The notes under the pieces: generated by a model
Database searches by the model: none
Told to the model about the DNA's origin: nothing
The model's input: the letters and a program-made list of their open reading frames with translations, nothing else
Part shown: positions 8,313-15,080 of the stretch, in pieces
Layout of the letters: each line of letters starts with the position of its first letter
Numbering within the stretch: the first letter of the stretch is position 1
Translations under genes and position numbers: made by a program
Origin: Chloroflexota bacterium
Lineage (GTDB): Bacteria > Chloroflexota > Anaerolineae > Caldilineales > Caldilineaceae
Assembly: GCA_003577005.1 (NCBI GenBank)
Contig: QEUW01000034.1
Span: 1 to 59,160, forward strand
Length of the DNA: 59,160 nucleotides
Reading direction: 5' to 3'

Positions 8313-8546
8313 CACGCCGCCCCAGGTAGGCCACATAGGCATCCAGCGCCCGCTGCCGCAAAGCCGCCTGCTGCTCCAACTGCTCCGCCGCCAGCCGCTC
8401 CGCCGCATCGATGGCATAGCGCGCCACGCCGGGCGCACTGTACTCGTAGTCCAGCCGCGTCAGCCAGCGATAGCCCACCAGCAGCAACACCGCCACCACC
8501 AACAGCCTACCAGCCGCTCCAGTGGCGTGCTTTCGACCTTTCTCAT
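8305..8546 (-). pseudogene. Small single-pass membrane protein, reading frame broken by one base
   Basis: A strong site (GGAGGGTACG) precedes ATG 8546, which reads MRKVESTPLERLVG; one frame over, the sequence continues as LLVVAVLLLVGYRWLTRLDY and an Ala/Gln-rich helix ending in YVAYLGRRDD. Loss of one base near 8503 explains the break (VG-W-LLVV would restore it). Intact, it would be about 80 residues with one N-terminal membrane helix and a cytoplasmic or periplasmic helix. It heads the cassette. Whether the break is real or an assembly error cannot be told. Confidence 0.5.
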
Positions 8547-8567
8547 CGTACCCTCCAAAGATACGCC

Positions 8568-8754
8568 CAATGTCGCTACCGCTGGAGGGCGCCGCTGTGG
8601 TAAACTACCTTACAACCCGCGCCGCTGCACCCAGTGCAAGGACTTCCAGCGGTGTTGGGTCAGCCGGGGTGCGGTGTGTGACCACCAAGCCCCGGCGCTC
8701 GCTTGCGCTACGCTTGTGGAGACGCAAGGTTTTGCGTCTTTACTGCCCAGGTAA
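8568..8754 (+). other. Cys-rich coding remnant without a start
   Basis: In the frame ending at 8754 the plus strand reads CGKLPYNPRRCTQCKDFQRC then WVSRGAVCD, five spaced cysteines suggestive of a zinc-binding module. There is no plausible start codon, and the last third is antisense to the end of the Met-rich gene. It may be a fragment left by a rearrangement. Confidence 0.25.
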
Positions 8755-9991
8755 AGGTGACTTCTTCATCCCCCGGCAAACCACCGATGGTAAGCGTCAG
8801 CGCCTCATCGCCAGGGATCTCTTGCCGCACAAAACGGAGCACACCCGCCACATGGTGCCCGGCCGGGCTGTCTGACTCCCACATCGCCGGCGCCAGTTCT
8901 GTCTCCCCGGCACGGAGCGTAGCTGTCTCGGCCAGGTCGACATCGATGTCCACAGAATGGGTGTCGAGCACCACCTGGAAATCAAGTGTCTCGGCTTGGG
9001 CGTCGTCGAGGTTGAGCGGCGTCACCTTCACGGTCACGTCACCAGCTTGAGCGGTCTGAGTCAGGGCTGCCATTGGTTGGCTGGCGGCTGTGCCTGTCGC
9101 CGGCATGGTGGCGGTCACTGGCGCACCACCCATCATCTGCTGCATCTGGTCCATCATTTGCCGCATCTGCTGCATCATCCCCATCATGGGCATCATCGAC
9201 TGCCCCATTGGCATGGTGCCAGTCATTAGCATGGTGCTGGACACGGTGGATGTGGACTCCATCTGTCGCAGACAGAGCGCCATCATCGTCTGCATCTGGC
9301 CCATCATCTGATGCATGTGGCCCATCATGCCCTGCATCATCCCCATGCGCATGGCGCCCATCATGGGCCTGGTCATTGGCATTGTGCCGGTCATGGGCAT
9401 CGTGCCAGTGACGGGAGCGGCGCTGCCCATCATCGGTATCCCCATGTCCATCATTTCCTGCATCATGCCCATCATCTGCATCATGCGCCCCATCATCTGC
9501 ATCATGTGGGGTGCGCCGTAGCCGCCCATCGGCACGGCGCCAGTCATGGGGGTTGTGCTGGTCATGGGCATCATACCGCGCATGGGCGCGCCGGCTGGCA
9601 TGTCCAGACAAGGGGCCATCATCTCCTGCATCACGCCCATCATCTGCATGTGCTGGCCCATCATGCGCATCATCGCACCCATCCCCGGCTGGCGCATGGG
9701 CATGGTGCCGGTCACAGGTAGATTCGCACCCATCCTCCCCATGCCCTGGCCTATCATGGCCTGCATCTGGTTCATCATCTGCATCATCTGATCCATCATC
9801 TGCGTCATGTTGGCATTCATCGGCATCGTGCCGGTCATGGGCATGTTTCCGGGCATTTGCTGCCAATCGGGCTGGACCTCAGCAGCCAGCGCCGGGGGGG
9901 CTTGCCTGCCGACGGAGAGCGTCAGCGCCATCAGCAGCGCCAGCGCCGCCAAAGGCACCACCGCCAAACGGATCAAGCGTTGCTTTGCCAT
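8708..9991 (-). CDS. Secreted methionine-rich repeat protein, probable metal (copper) binding
   Basis: Start at ATG 9991 because AAGGAGG lies 9 bases upstream. The 427-residue product has a signal peptide (LIRLAVVPLAALALLMALTL, cut near ALAA-EV), a middle of about 300 residues with about 90 methionines in all, and a C-terminal beta-type domain of ~100 residues (GDVTVKVTPLNLDDAQAETL; SPAGHHVAGVLRF). The middle alternates TGTMPM-type turns with helices of the form MMQMMGRMMQMM, five to six irregular units of about 50-70 residues. Such MxxM spacing is known from Cu(I) proteins such as CusF, CopC-like and PcoE-type sponges. It is last in an operon with SHOCT and DUF302 genes, which supports a cell-surface metal role. 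Function is inferred, not known. Confidence 0.7.
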   Translation of the reverse strand: MAKQRLIRLAVVPLAALALLMALTLSVGRQAPPALAAEVQPDWQQMPGNMPMTGTMPMNANMTQMMDQMMQMMNQMQAMIGQGMGRMGANLPVTGTMPMRQPGMGAMMRMMGQHMQMMGVMQEMMAPCLDMPAGAPMRGMMPMTSTTPMTGAVPMGGYGAPHMMQMMGRMMQMMGMMQEMMDMGIPMMGSAAPVTGTMPMTGTMPMTRPMMGAMRMGMMQGMMGHMHQMMGQMQTMMALCLRQMESTSTVSSTMLMTGTMPMGQSMMPMMGMMQQMRQMMDQMQQMMGGAPVTATMPATGTAASQPMAALTQTAQAGDVTVKVTPLNLDDAQAETLDFQVVLDTHSVDIDVDLAETATLRAGETELAPAMWESDSPAGHHVAGVLRFVRQEIPGDEALTLTIGGLPGDEEVTFTWAVKTQNLASPQA

Positions 9992-10059
9992 ACGATTTGA
10001 CCTCCTTGTCACTTTTGCGATAGCACCGTACTACCAGCATGGTGTTGGAAACGGTTGCT

Positions 10060-10476
10060 TTAGGCCTGGGTAGATTGAGGCTCGTCCAGGTGTTCGATCA
10101 CGCGCTGCAAGCGGGCCTTTGCCTCGTTGGCTACCGGCTGCAGCGCAGGGTTGTTGGCCACGCTTAACATCTGGAGCGGGTCCACAATACTAACCGTGCT
10201 CGTGCCGTCACCGTTGTCGTAGACGATGACATTGCAGGGCAGCAAGAGCCCCAACTCTGGCTCAGCTTGCAGGCCACGGTAGGCGAGCTGGGGGTTACAT
10301 GCGCCCAGGATCACATAGGGCCGGTACTCCACGTCCAACTTCGCTTTCAACGTGGCTTGCACATCGATCTCCGTGAGAATGCCAAAACCCTCTTGTTTCA
10401 GCGCAGCGGTGGTCGCCGCAATCGCCTCCGTCACGTTCAGCGGCAGCTGACAGCCAAAACCATAGGTTGTACTCAT
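10060..10476 (-). CDS. DUF302 family protein
   Basis: ATG 10476 is preceded by GGAGG at 7 bases; an upstream GTG at 10482 is less likely. The 138-residue protein shows the DUF302 pattern (EAIAATTAALKQEGFGILTE; YVILGACNPQLAYRGLQ; GLLLPCNVIVYDNGDGTSTV). DUF302 proteins are small, often next to copper or redox genes, and of unknown biochemistry. It lies between the SHOCT gene and the Met-rich protein gene, all on the minus strand with gaps of 30 and 68 bp. Confidence 0.88.
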   Translation of the reverse strand: MSTTYGFGCQLPLNVTEAIAATTAALKQEGFGILTEIDVQATLKAKLDVEYRPYVILGACNPQLAYRGLQAEPELGLLLPCNVIVYDNGDGTSTVSIVDPLQMLSVANNPALQPVANEAKARLQRVIEHLDEPQSTQA

Positions 10477-10506
10477 ATTCACACCTCCAAGAGTTGCTGC
10501 AAGACG

Positions 10507-10731
10507 TTATGACTTCAGGGTCGCCCGCATCTGCTCGTACTCTTCCCGGCTGATCTCGCCGCGTGCATAGCGGGTTTGTAGGATCTCCTCCGGCTTCGCC
10601 CGCGTTGACGCCGTTTCATCGCCGTCGGTTCGCAGACGACCACTCAACACGCCCAAACCACCGAGCGCCGCCACAATGACCCCGATGACCAGCAGCCAGA
10701 ACAGCAGCATGCCTCCACCAAAGAACATCAT
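10507..10731 (-). CDS. Small membrane protein with C-terminal SHOCT domain
   Basis: The 74-residue product has one membrane helix (LLFWLLVIGVIVAALGGLGV) and a C-terminal SHOCT motif (ILQTRYARGEISREEYEQMR). RBS AAGGAAGGG precedes the double ATG. SHOCT is a short oligomerisation/recruitment tail common on tiny membrane proteins. It is first in the operon with DUF302 and the Met-rich protein, and resembles the SHOCT protein at 51177-51440, which also sits with redox/metal genes. Confidence 0.85.
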   Translation of the reverse strand: MMFFGGGMLLFWLLVIGVIVAALGGLGVLSGRLRTDGDETASTRAKPEEILQTRYARGEISREEYEQMRATLKS

Positions 10732-10807
10732 AGTTCCCTTCCTTTCCCTTTGCTTGCTATACAGAACAAGAGACTGATCCTGATCTGTCTACATGTGCCA
10801 TTTGAAC

Positions 10808-10826
10808 CTCTATGACCAGTATAGAG
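10808..10826. promoter_or_regulatory. Palindrome in the promoter region of the SHOCT/DUF302/Met-rich operon
   Basis: CTCTAT and ATAGAG flank a 7-base centre (GACCAGT), a 19-bp dyad about 80 bases upstream of the SHOCT start. The minus strand also holds TATACT here, a possible -10. A 19-bp dyad across a promoter is the geometry used by MerR-type regulators, but no such regulator is encoded in the window. Confidence 0.35.
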
Positions 10827-10919
10827 TATAGTTGTGAAGGAGATGTGAATTGCTCAAGAGGAGATTGTGTGCGTCCCCAGTGCGACCTGGTGGCGCTGCG
10901 GACAGGCCGGGAGGACACC

Positions 10920-11084
10920 GTGCCAATCCAGATACGTACGGCGACCGTGGAGGACGCCAAAGCAATCAAACGACTGATCCGCCGGGTGCGCATCAACCCA
11001 TTCGGGTTGGACTGGCAACGCTTTCTGGTGGCGGAAGACGCCGGCGAGCTGGTGGATTGTATCCAGGTGAAGCCACACACCGAT
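10920..11084 (+). pseudogene. N-terminal fragment of a GNAT N-acetyltransferase
   Basis: GTG 10920 follows GGGAGGACACC and opens the frame VPIQIRTATVEDAKAIKRLI, then NPFGLDWQRFLVAED and DCIQVKPHTD, which is the beginning of a GNAT domain. After about codon 55 the frame turns into the antisense of the next remnant, so the acetyl-CoA-binding half is gone. It cannot make an active enzyme. Confidence 0.65.
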
Positions 11085-11550
11085 TCTAACAAGCTGAGCA
11101 CCTCTTCATCGCTGCCCACATAGAGCAGATCGGCCTGCCTTGCTTGTAAAAATGCGGTGGCGCAACCCAGGTAATCATTGTCGTGCGAGTGGAACTGCCG
11201 TCTGGAGAAATCTGCGCCGCCTCCGCCTAAGCGGCCGCCGGGTCTGCATACTCGAACACCTGAACCTCAGCGCCATTGACCTAGATCACCTGGCCGTTGA
11301 TAGCAAGGAAGGGCTGCGCCACTGGCCCAACCGGCTCCACCGTGGCGCCAGCGGCGCGCAGGTTGTCGATCAGGCTGATATAGTCTTCCACCGGCCCGCC
11401 GTGCGAGACGACAGGGGTACCGGTCGTCGTCACCGGCTCGCTTGCCGTGGTGGGGGTGCCCGCTGCTGCCGCCGGTGTTGCGACCGCGAGGACAAGCTTG
11501 GCGGGGCCACAGCCGCGAATCTCGGCTTGAGCTAAGCCCTTGGCTGGCAA
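11078..11550 (-). pseudogene. Decayed small exported/lipoprotein-like gene
   Basis: The frame runs from about 11550 with a GCGPAK segment, a Thr/Pro linker, then a conserved-looking domain (GGPVEDYISLIDNLRAAGAT, VEPVGPVAQPFLAINGQVI). A TAG at 11283-11281 is followed in frame by VNGAEVQVFEYADPAA, then a second TAG at 11229-11227, then SPDGSSTRTTMITWVAPPHF. A single-base shift near 11115 leads to DLLYVGSDEEVLSLLESV, where the gene stops at the junction with the GNAT fragment. Two nonsense codons, one frameshift and a lost 3' end make it a clear pseudogene. Function of the intact family unknown. Confidence 0.6.
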
Positions 11551-11837
11551 CCGGGCATGACGGTGGCGTCAGCGGAACCTCAATCTGCGATGCCACATCG
11601 TCTGATCAGAAGGAGGCAAGGTATCGAAGATGGCCAAAAGTACACCAGCCTTCTCCATCTTCTTGGGTTGAGTTCTTGATGCAGAGCAACATCCAGCACC
11701 TCCAGGTGTCGATATCCAGATGAACGCCACCCTGCTCAGTTTTTTCGATCTAGTGATAGACCTGGAGAAGGAGATCTCCGCGCGCGCCTGAGGCCGCGCA
11801 AAATGTAGCTGCGGTGGGACGCGATAGCTCACACCGG

Positions 11838-12098
11838 TTGGAGGTGCGCCGGACCGTCAGCGAATGGTGGAGGCGCCGCGGCGTTTCTGCTCTGAACGAA
11901 AGCTTCATCGGGCAGATGGCAGACATTTACCCGCTGCGCATGCGTGCCTAGGGCTACGCCGATGACGCTGCGGTCTGGCAGGCGCTGCGAGAACGTGACG
12001 ACGTGGCCGTGGTTACATCCGAACTCCTTGCCTGCCGGTGCCGATCCCAGGTCGGCGAGAACGGTCACACCATCCTCGGCCAACACGCGCAGACCTGA
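11838..12098 (+). pseudogene. Coding remnant, possibly FtsX/MacB-type permease extracytoplasmic domain
   Basis: In one frame the sequence reads ALNESFIGQMADIYPLRMRA, TAG at 11949-11951, then GYADDAAVWQALRERDDVAV and VTSELLA, before similarity fades and a TGA ends it at 12096. This resembles the large extracytoplasmic loop of FtsX-like ABC exporters, but the match is from memory and weak. No start, no membrane segments. The stretch 12099-12364 holds no further gene that I can support. Confidence 0.35.
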
Positions 12099-12364
12099 AT
12101 GGGTACCGGCGCGATAGCGAAGGCCTACCTGGTTCGTATCCGCGCCGGGCCGGCAATCGGGTCACACCACCCATAGGTCTGGTTGCTCATACGGGAACTG
12201 ATCACCGGCGCATTGGGTATATCCGGCTTGTTCATTCCGGCGGTTATGAACTTCGAAGGGGAGCGCGGGGATTGCGCCCTTATGCGTCGTCACCTCAGCA
12301 AGGTCAGGAATGGGTTCGCTCAGTCGAGCCGAGTAGGAGTCGCCGCAGCTACGGCTGCGACACG

Positions 12365-12889
12365 TTATGCTGGCTGCGATAGCTTACGCTGCTCGTACTG
12401 CTTACGCCACCCGTACGGGGTCAGGCCCCGCGGCTTGTACACGTTCAGCACCTGGATCACCAGCAACACCAGCAGGCCGGCACCGGGGTGGAGGAGGTCG
12501 CCCCCCAGCCCACCGACGAGGTCGGCGTCGTCCGCCGCTTGCGCCACGCCTGCCAGGGCGCTCACATCCGGCATGTGCAACAGCAAGACGACGACGGCAA
12601 GAATGGTGAGCACGAACGAGATCAGGACCCAGTAGTGCCGGAACAAGCCCCACCTGGTGCCCAGGGCCATGACCAGCCCCGTCAGCAGCGAGGCGAGCGC
12701 CAACGGGACGATGACATACCAGCCGGTGAATTCCATCGCGATCCAGGCGGCATGCACCGTCTGAGCATCTTGACTGGTCACCGCAGAGATGCCGAGCGCG
12801 AGGTACGCAAGGACCGCACCGATCCAGCCGACCGAGAACGTAAGATGCGCCGTGAGCGCGAACTTGCGCAGGCCGGGGGTCATGATCAT
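12365..12889 (-). CDS. DUF2269-like integral membrane protein
   Basis: The 174-residue protein has four hydrophobic helices (ALTAHLTFSVGWIGAVLAYL; VIVPLALASLLTGLVMAL; VLISFVLTILAVVVLLLHM; GAGLLVLLVIQVLNVYKP) and the tail KPRGLTPYGWRKQYEQRK, a pattern typical of DUF2269-like predicted membrane proteins. Its ATG overlaps the stop of the small gene upstream (ATGA), and both follow a sensor kinase, suggesting one transcript. Role unknown. Confidence 0.7.
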   Translation of the reverse strand: MIMTPGLRKFALTAHLTFSVGWIGAVLAYLALGISAVTSQDAQTVHAAWIAMEFTGWYVIVPLALASLLTGLVMALGTRWGLFRHYWVLISFVLTILAVVVLLLHMPDVSALAGVAQAADDADLVGGLGGDLLHPGAGLLVLLVIQVLNVYKPRGLTPYGWRKQYEQRKLSQPA

Positions 12890-13146
12890 GGCTGTCGCAC
12901 ACTGGGTTCTATGAGCGGTGTGTAGTCCACTGTAACGCTGGGGGGCGGTGTGTTACCGGACCGCATATGGCGCCAAGGGCCGTGATCACCGCCAGCGCCG
13001 GTAACGAGCATAATGACAGCCAGCAGGACCACGACGAGGGCGATGATTGCAAACACTTTCACCCAGCGTGGTGTGCCGGGATAGGGGGAGGGGTCAGTCC
13101 CGGGCGTGCCCTCCTCTGGCGTGCGTTGTAATGATAGTTTTGCCAT
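12886..13146 (-). CDS. Small single-pass membrane protein
   Basis: ATG 13146 follows GGAGAG at a good distance, giving 86 residues: a Pro/Thr-rich start (TPEEGTPGTDPSPYPGTPRW), one membrane helix (VFAIIALVVVLLAVIMLVTG), and a His/Pro-rich tail. It overlaps the end of the histidine kinase gene by about 50 bases in another frame and the next gene by 4 bases. Its conserved-looking start (MAKLSLQRTP) seems genuine. Function unknown; it may be a partner of the kinase. Confidence 0.6.
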   Translation of the reverse strand: MAKLSLQRTPEEGTPGTDPSPYPGTPRWVKVFAIIALVVVLLAVIMLVTGAGGDHGPWRHMRSGNTPPPSVTVDYTPLIEPSVRQP

Positions 13147-14263
13147 TGAGATACTCTCCTTCGTTTTCATGAGCGCTTCGTGTAAAAGAGTGATTAGACC
13201 TGTTCGGAGCTAGAGGGAGCGTAAAGGTGAAGATTGACCCGTGGCCCACTTCACTGTTCACGTGAATGGAGCTTTGATGGAGATCTAAGAGGTGCTTCAC
13301 AATGGATAGGCCGAGCCCTGTCCCTGCCTTTGTCGTGCGGGCGCGATCTGCCTTGTAAAAGCGTTCCCAAATCACTTCAATGTCCTCTTGCCTGATACCC
13401 GGTCCCTCATCTCGAATCGAAACCACCGCTTGTTCTTCTTGTTTCAAAATCACTTCGACAGAGCTATCGGGTGAGGAAAACTGGACGGCATTTTGCATCA
13501 AATTAACGAGTACTTGATCGATCCGATCCGGATCGGCAACAACGTGGATGTCCTGTGTCTCTTCGGCTGTCAATTCTACGTTGACCTGTTTTTTCACCAA
13601 TTCGGGTTCCAGGCGCGCCACGACCTGGCGAACTAGTTCCGACAGATTAAAGGCGACCGGCCGGATTTCCAACTGCCCCGCTTCGATGCGGGCCAGATCG
13701 AGCAGATCATTGACCAGCTTCATCATGCGCTCGGTTTGGTCTTGTATGATCGCGTAATAATGGCGCTTTCGTTCGTTGGGGACCGTATCATCCAGAAATG
13801 CCCTGACAAAGCCATGAAGCGAAGTCAGCGGGGAGCGCAAATCGTGGGAAACATTGGCCACAAACTCCTTTCGCATCTGCTCCAGACCGGCCAACGCTTG
13901 CGCCATCTCATTGAACGTATCTCCCAATTCTCCCAGCTCGTCATGCGTCTTGATGTTGACTCGTTGATCAAATTGCCCTCGAGCGATCTGGTGAGCAACC
14001 CGATGCATTTCCCGCAGGGGGGCGGTAATTCTTTTCGAAAGGTAGTAGCTAAATAAGCCGCTAACGGTAATCGAAATCAGCGAGGCCAATCCAAACCATT
14101 GAACCACCGTCTGTAATTGGTTACGATCTGAATTTAGGTGCAGGTTGGTCAGATTGTTCTGAAACAACCAATACGAAGCAATCGCAAAAATAAAATGCGA
14201 TACAAATAAAATGGCGATATAGGTGATAAACAGCTTCAAAAAGATGCTTTTGATGCGAATCAC
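13094..14263 (-). CDS. Membrane sensor histidine kinase with HAMP domain
   Basis: The 389-residue protein has two N-terminal membrane helices (FITYIAILFVSHFIFAIA, and about 55-75) around a very short external loop, a HAMP linker (SKRITAPLREMHRVAHQIAR), a HisKA domain with phospho-acceptor His140 (FVANVSHDLRSPLTSLHGFV) and an HATPase domain (NLMQNAVQFSS; ISIRDEGPGI-like; GTGLGLSIVKHLLDLH). The tiny sensor loop suggests it reads membrane or envelope state. Its start overlaps the response-regulator stop by 4 bases. Base composition here is visibly more A/T-rich than the neighbours (many TTT/AAA codons), a sign of transfer, perhaps from a Firmicute. Confidence 0.93.
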   Translation of the reverse strand: MIRIKSIFLKLFITYIAILFVSHFIFAIASYWLFQNNLTNLHLNSDRNQLQTVVQWFGLASLISITVSGLFSYYLSKRITAPLREMHRVAHQIARGQFDQRVNIKTHDELGELGDTFNEMAQALAGLEQMRKEFVANVSHDLRSPLTSLHGFVRAFLDDTVPNERKRHYYAIIQDQTERMMKLVNDLLDLARIEAGQLEIRPVAFNLSELVRQVVARLEPELVKKQVNVELTAEETQDIHVVADPDRIDQVLVNLMQNAVQFSSPDSSVEVILKQEEQAVVSIRDEGPGIRQEDIEVIWERFYKADRARTTKAGTGLGLSIVKHLLDLHQSSIHVNSEVGHGSIFTFTLPLAPNRSNHSFTRSAHENEGEYLNGKTIITTHARGGHARD

Positions 14264-14952
14264 GGGTTGTTCACCTCAAACTTATAGCCAACACCCCTGA
14301 TGGTTTTCACCTGCCAATGCGGGTTGGCATCGCCCAGCTTTTCTCGAATCCTTTTAATATGGACATCGACGGTTCTCGGATCCCCCTCAAAATCCCAGCC
14401 CCAGATTTGATCCAACAACTGCTGGCGGGTGAACACTTGATTGTCATGGGCGGCGAGAAAATAGAGCAACTCCATTTCCTTGGGCGGTAACCCGATCTCT
14501 TGTGTATCACAAGTTACCTTGTATTGTTGCAGATCAATTTTCAACGAGGGAAGTTCAACGATCTCATCTGCAGCGAACAGCGGATTGGCTCGCCGCAGGA
14601 CCGCTTTGATCCGCGCCATCAGTTCGTTCGGATCAAAAGGTTTCACCAAGTAATCATCCGTTCCCAAAGCGAACCCTTTCAGTTTGTCGTAGCTTTCGCC
14701 TTTCGCGGTCAACATGATCACGGGCGTGTTAGAAAATCTTCTGATTTCCTGGCAAACTTCCCAACCGTCCAGTTCAGGCAGCATAATATCCAAAATGACA
14801 AGAGCAGGGAGGTGATCATAAAACATTGCTAAACCTTGTACGCCATTATGGGCAATGTTCACGGTATACCCGCTCTTTTCGGCGTATAAAGTAATCAACT
14901 CACAAATATCCGGATCATCTTCAATGACCAGAACGTTCACCTGTTTGTTCAT
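14260..14952 (-). CDS. OmpR/PhoB-family response regulator
   Basis: The 230-residue protein has a receiver domain with acidic pocket EDD (11-13), phospho-acceptor Asp55 (LVILDIMLPELDG) and Lys in LVKPFDP, then a winged-helix DNA-binding domain (DQIWGWDFEGDPRTVDVHIK; VKTIRGVGYKFEV). It is co-transcribed with and translationally coupled to the kinase that follows. A TGTTCA direct repeat lies 45 bases upstream and is a likely self-binding site. Codon use is A/T-rich like the kinase. Confidence 0.95.
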   Translation of the reverse strand: MNKQVNVLVIEDDPDICELITLYAEKSGYTVNIAHNGVQGLAMFYDHLPALVILDIMLPELDGWEVCQEIRRFSNTPVIMLTAKGESYDKLKGFALGTDDYLVKPFDPNELMARIKAVLRRANPLFAADEIVELPSLKIDLQQYKVTCDTQEIGLPPKEMELLYFLAAHDNQVFTRQQLLDQIWGWDFEGDPRTVDVHIKRIREKLGDANPHWQVKTIRGVGYKFEVNNP

Positions 14953-14996
14953 TCATCGTCTCTCCATTCATCGGCATCGATAGTAGCAGCTTTTTA

Positions 14997-15013
14997 TGAA
15001 CAGAACGTGAACA
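14997..15013 (-). promoter_or_regulatory. Direct-repeat binding site upstream of the response-regulator operon
   Basis: On the minus strand TGTTCA occurs twice with a 5-base spacer, an 11-bp period (one helical turn), followed by an A-run. OmpR/PhoB/WalR-type regulators bind such tandem half-sites, so autoregulation is likely. Confidence 0.5.
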
Positions 15014-15080
15014 AAATTGTGCTGGCCACCTTTTCTATTCAACTCACCCACTATTTTGTCAGACGCTCCAGTCTCCACCC

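Noticed and set aside
9311..9721. Very His-rich 136-residue plus-strand ORF
   Set aside because: It is the antisense of the Met-rich gene: ATG reads as CAT (His) on the other strand. Start, RBS and signal peptide all support the minus-strand gene.
9300..9800. Possible CRISPR-like or satellite repeat array
   Set aside because: The repeated ATC/ATG-rich units are codons of the Met-rich protein, of irregular length, with no spacer structure.
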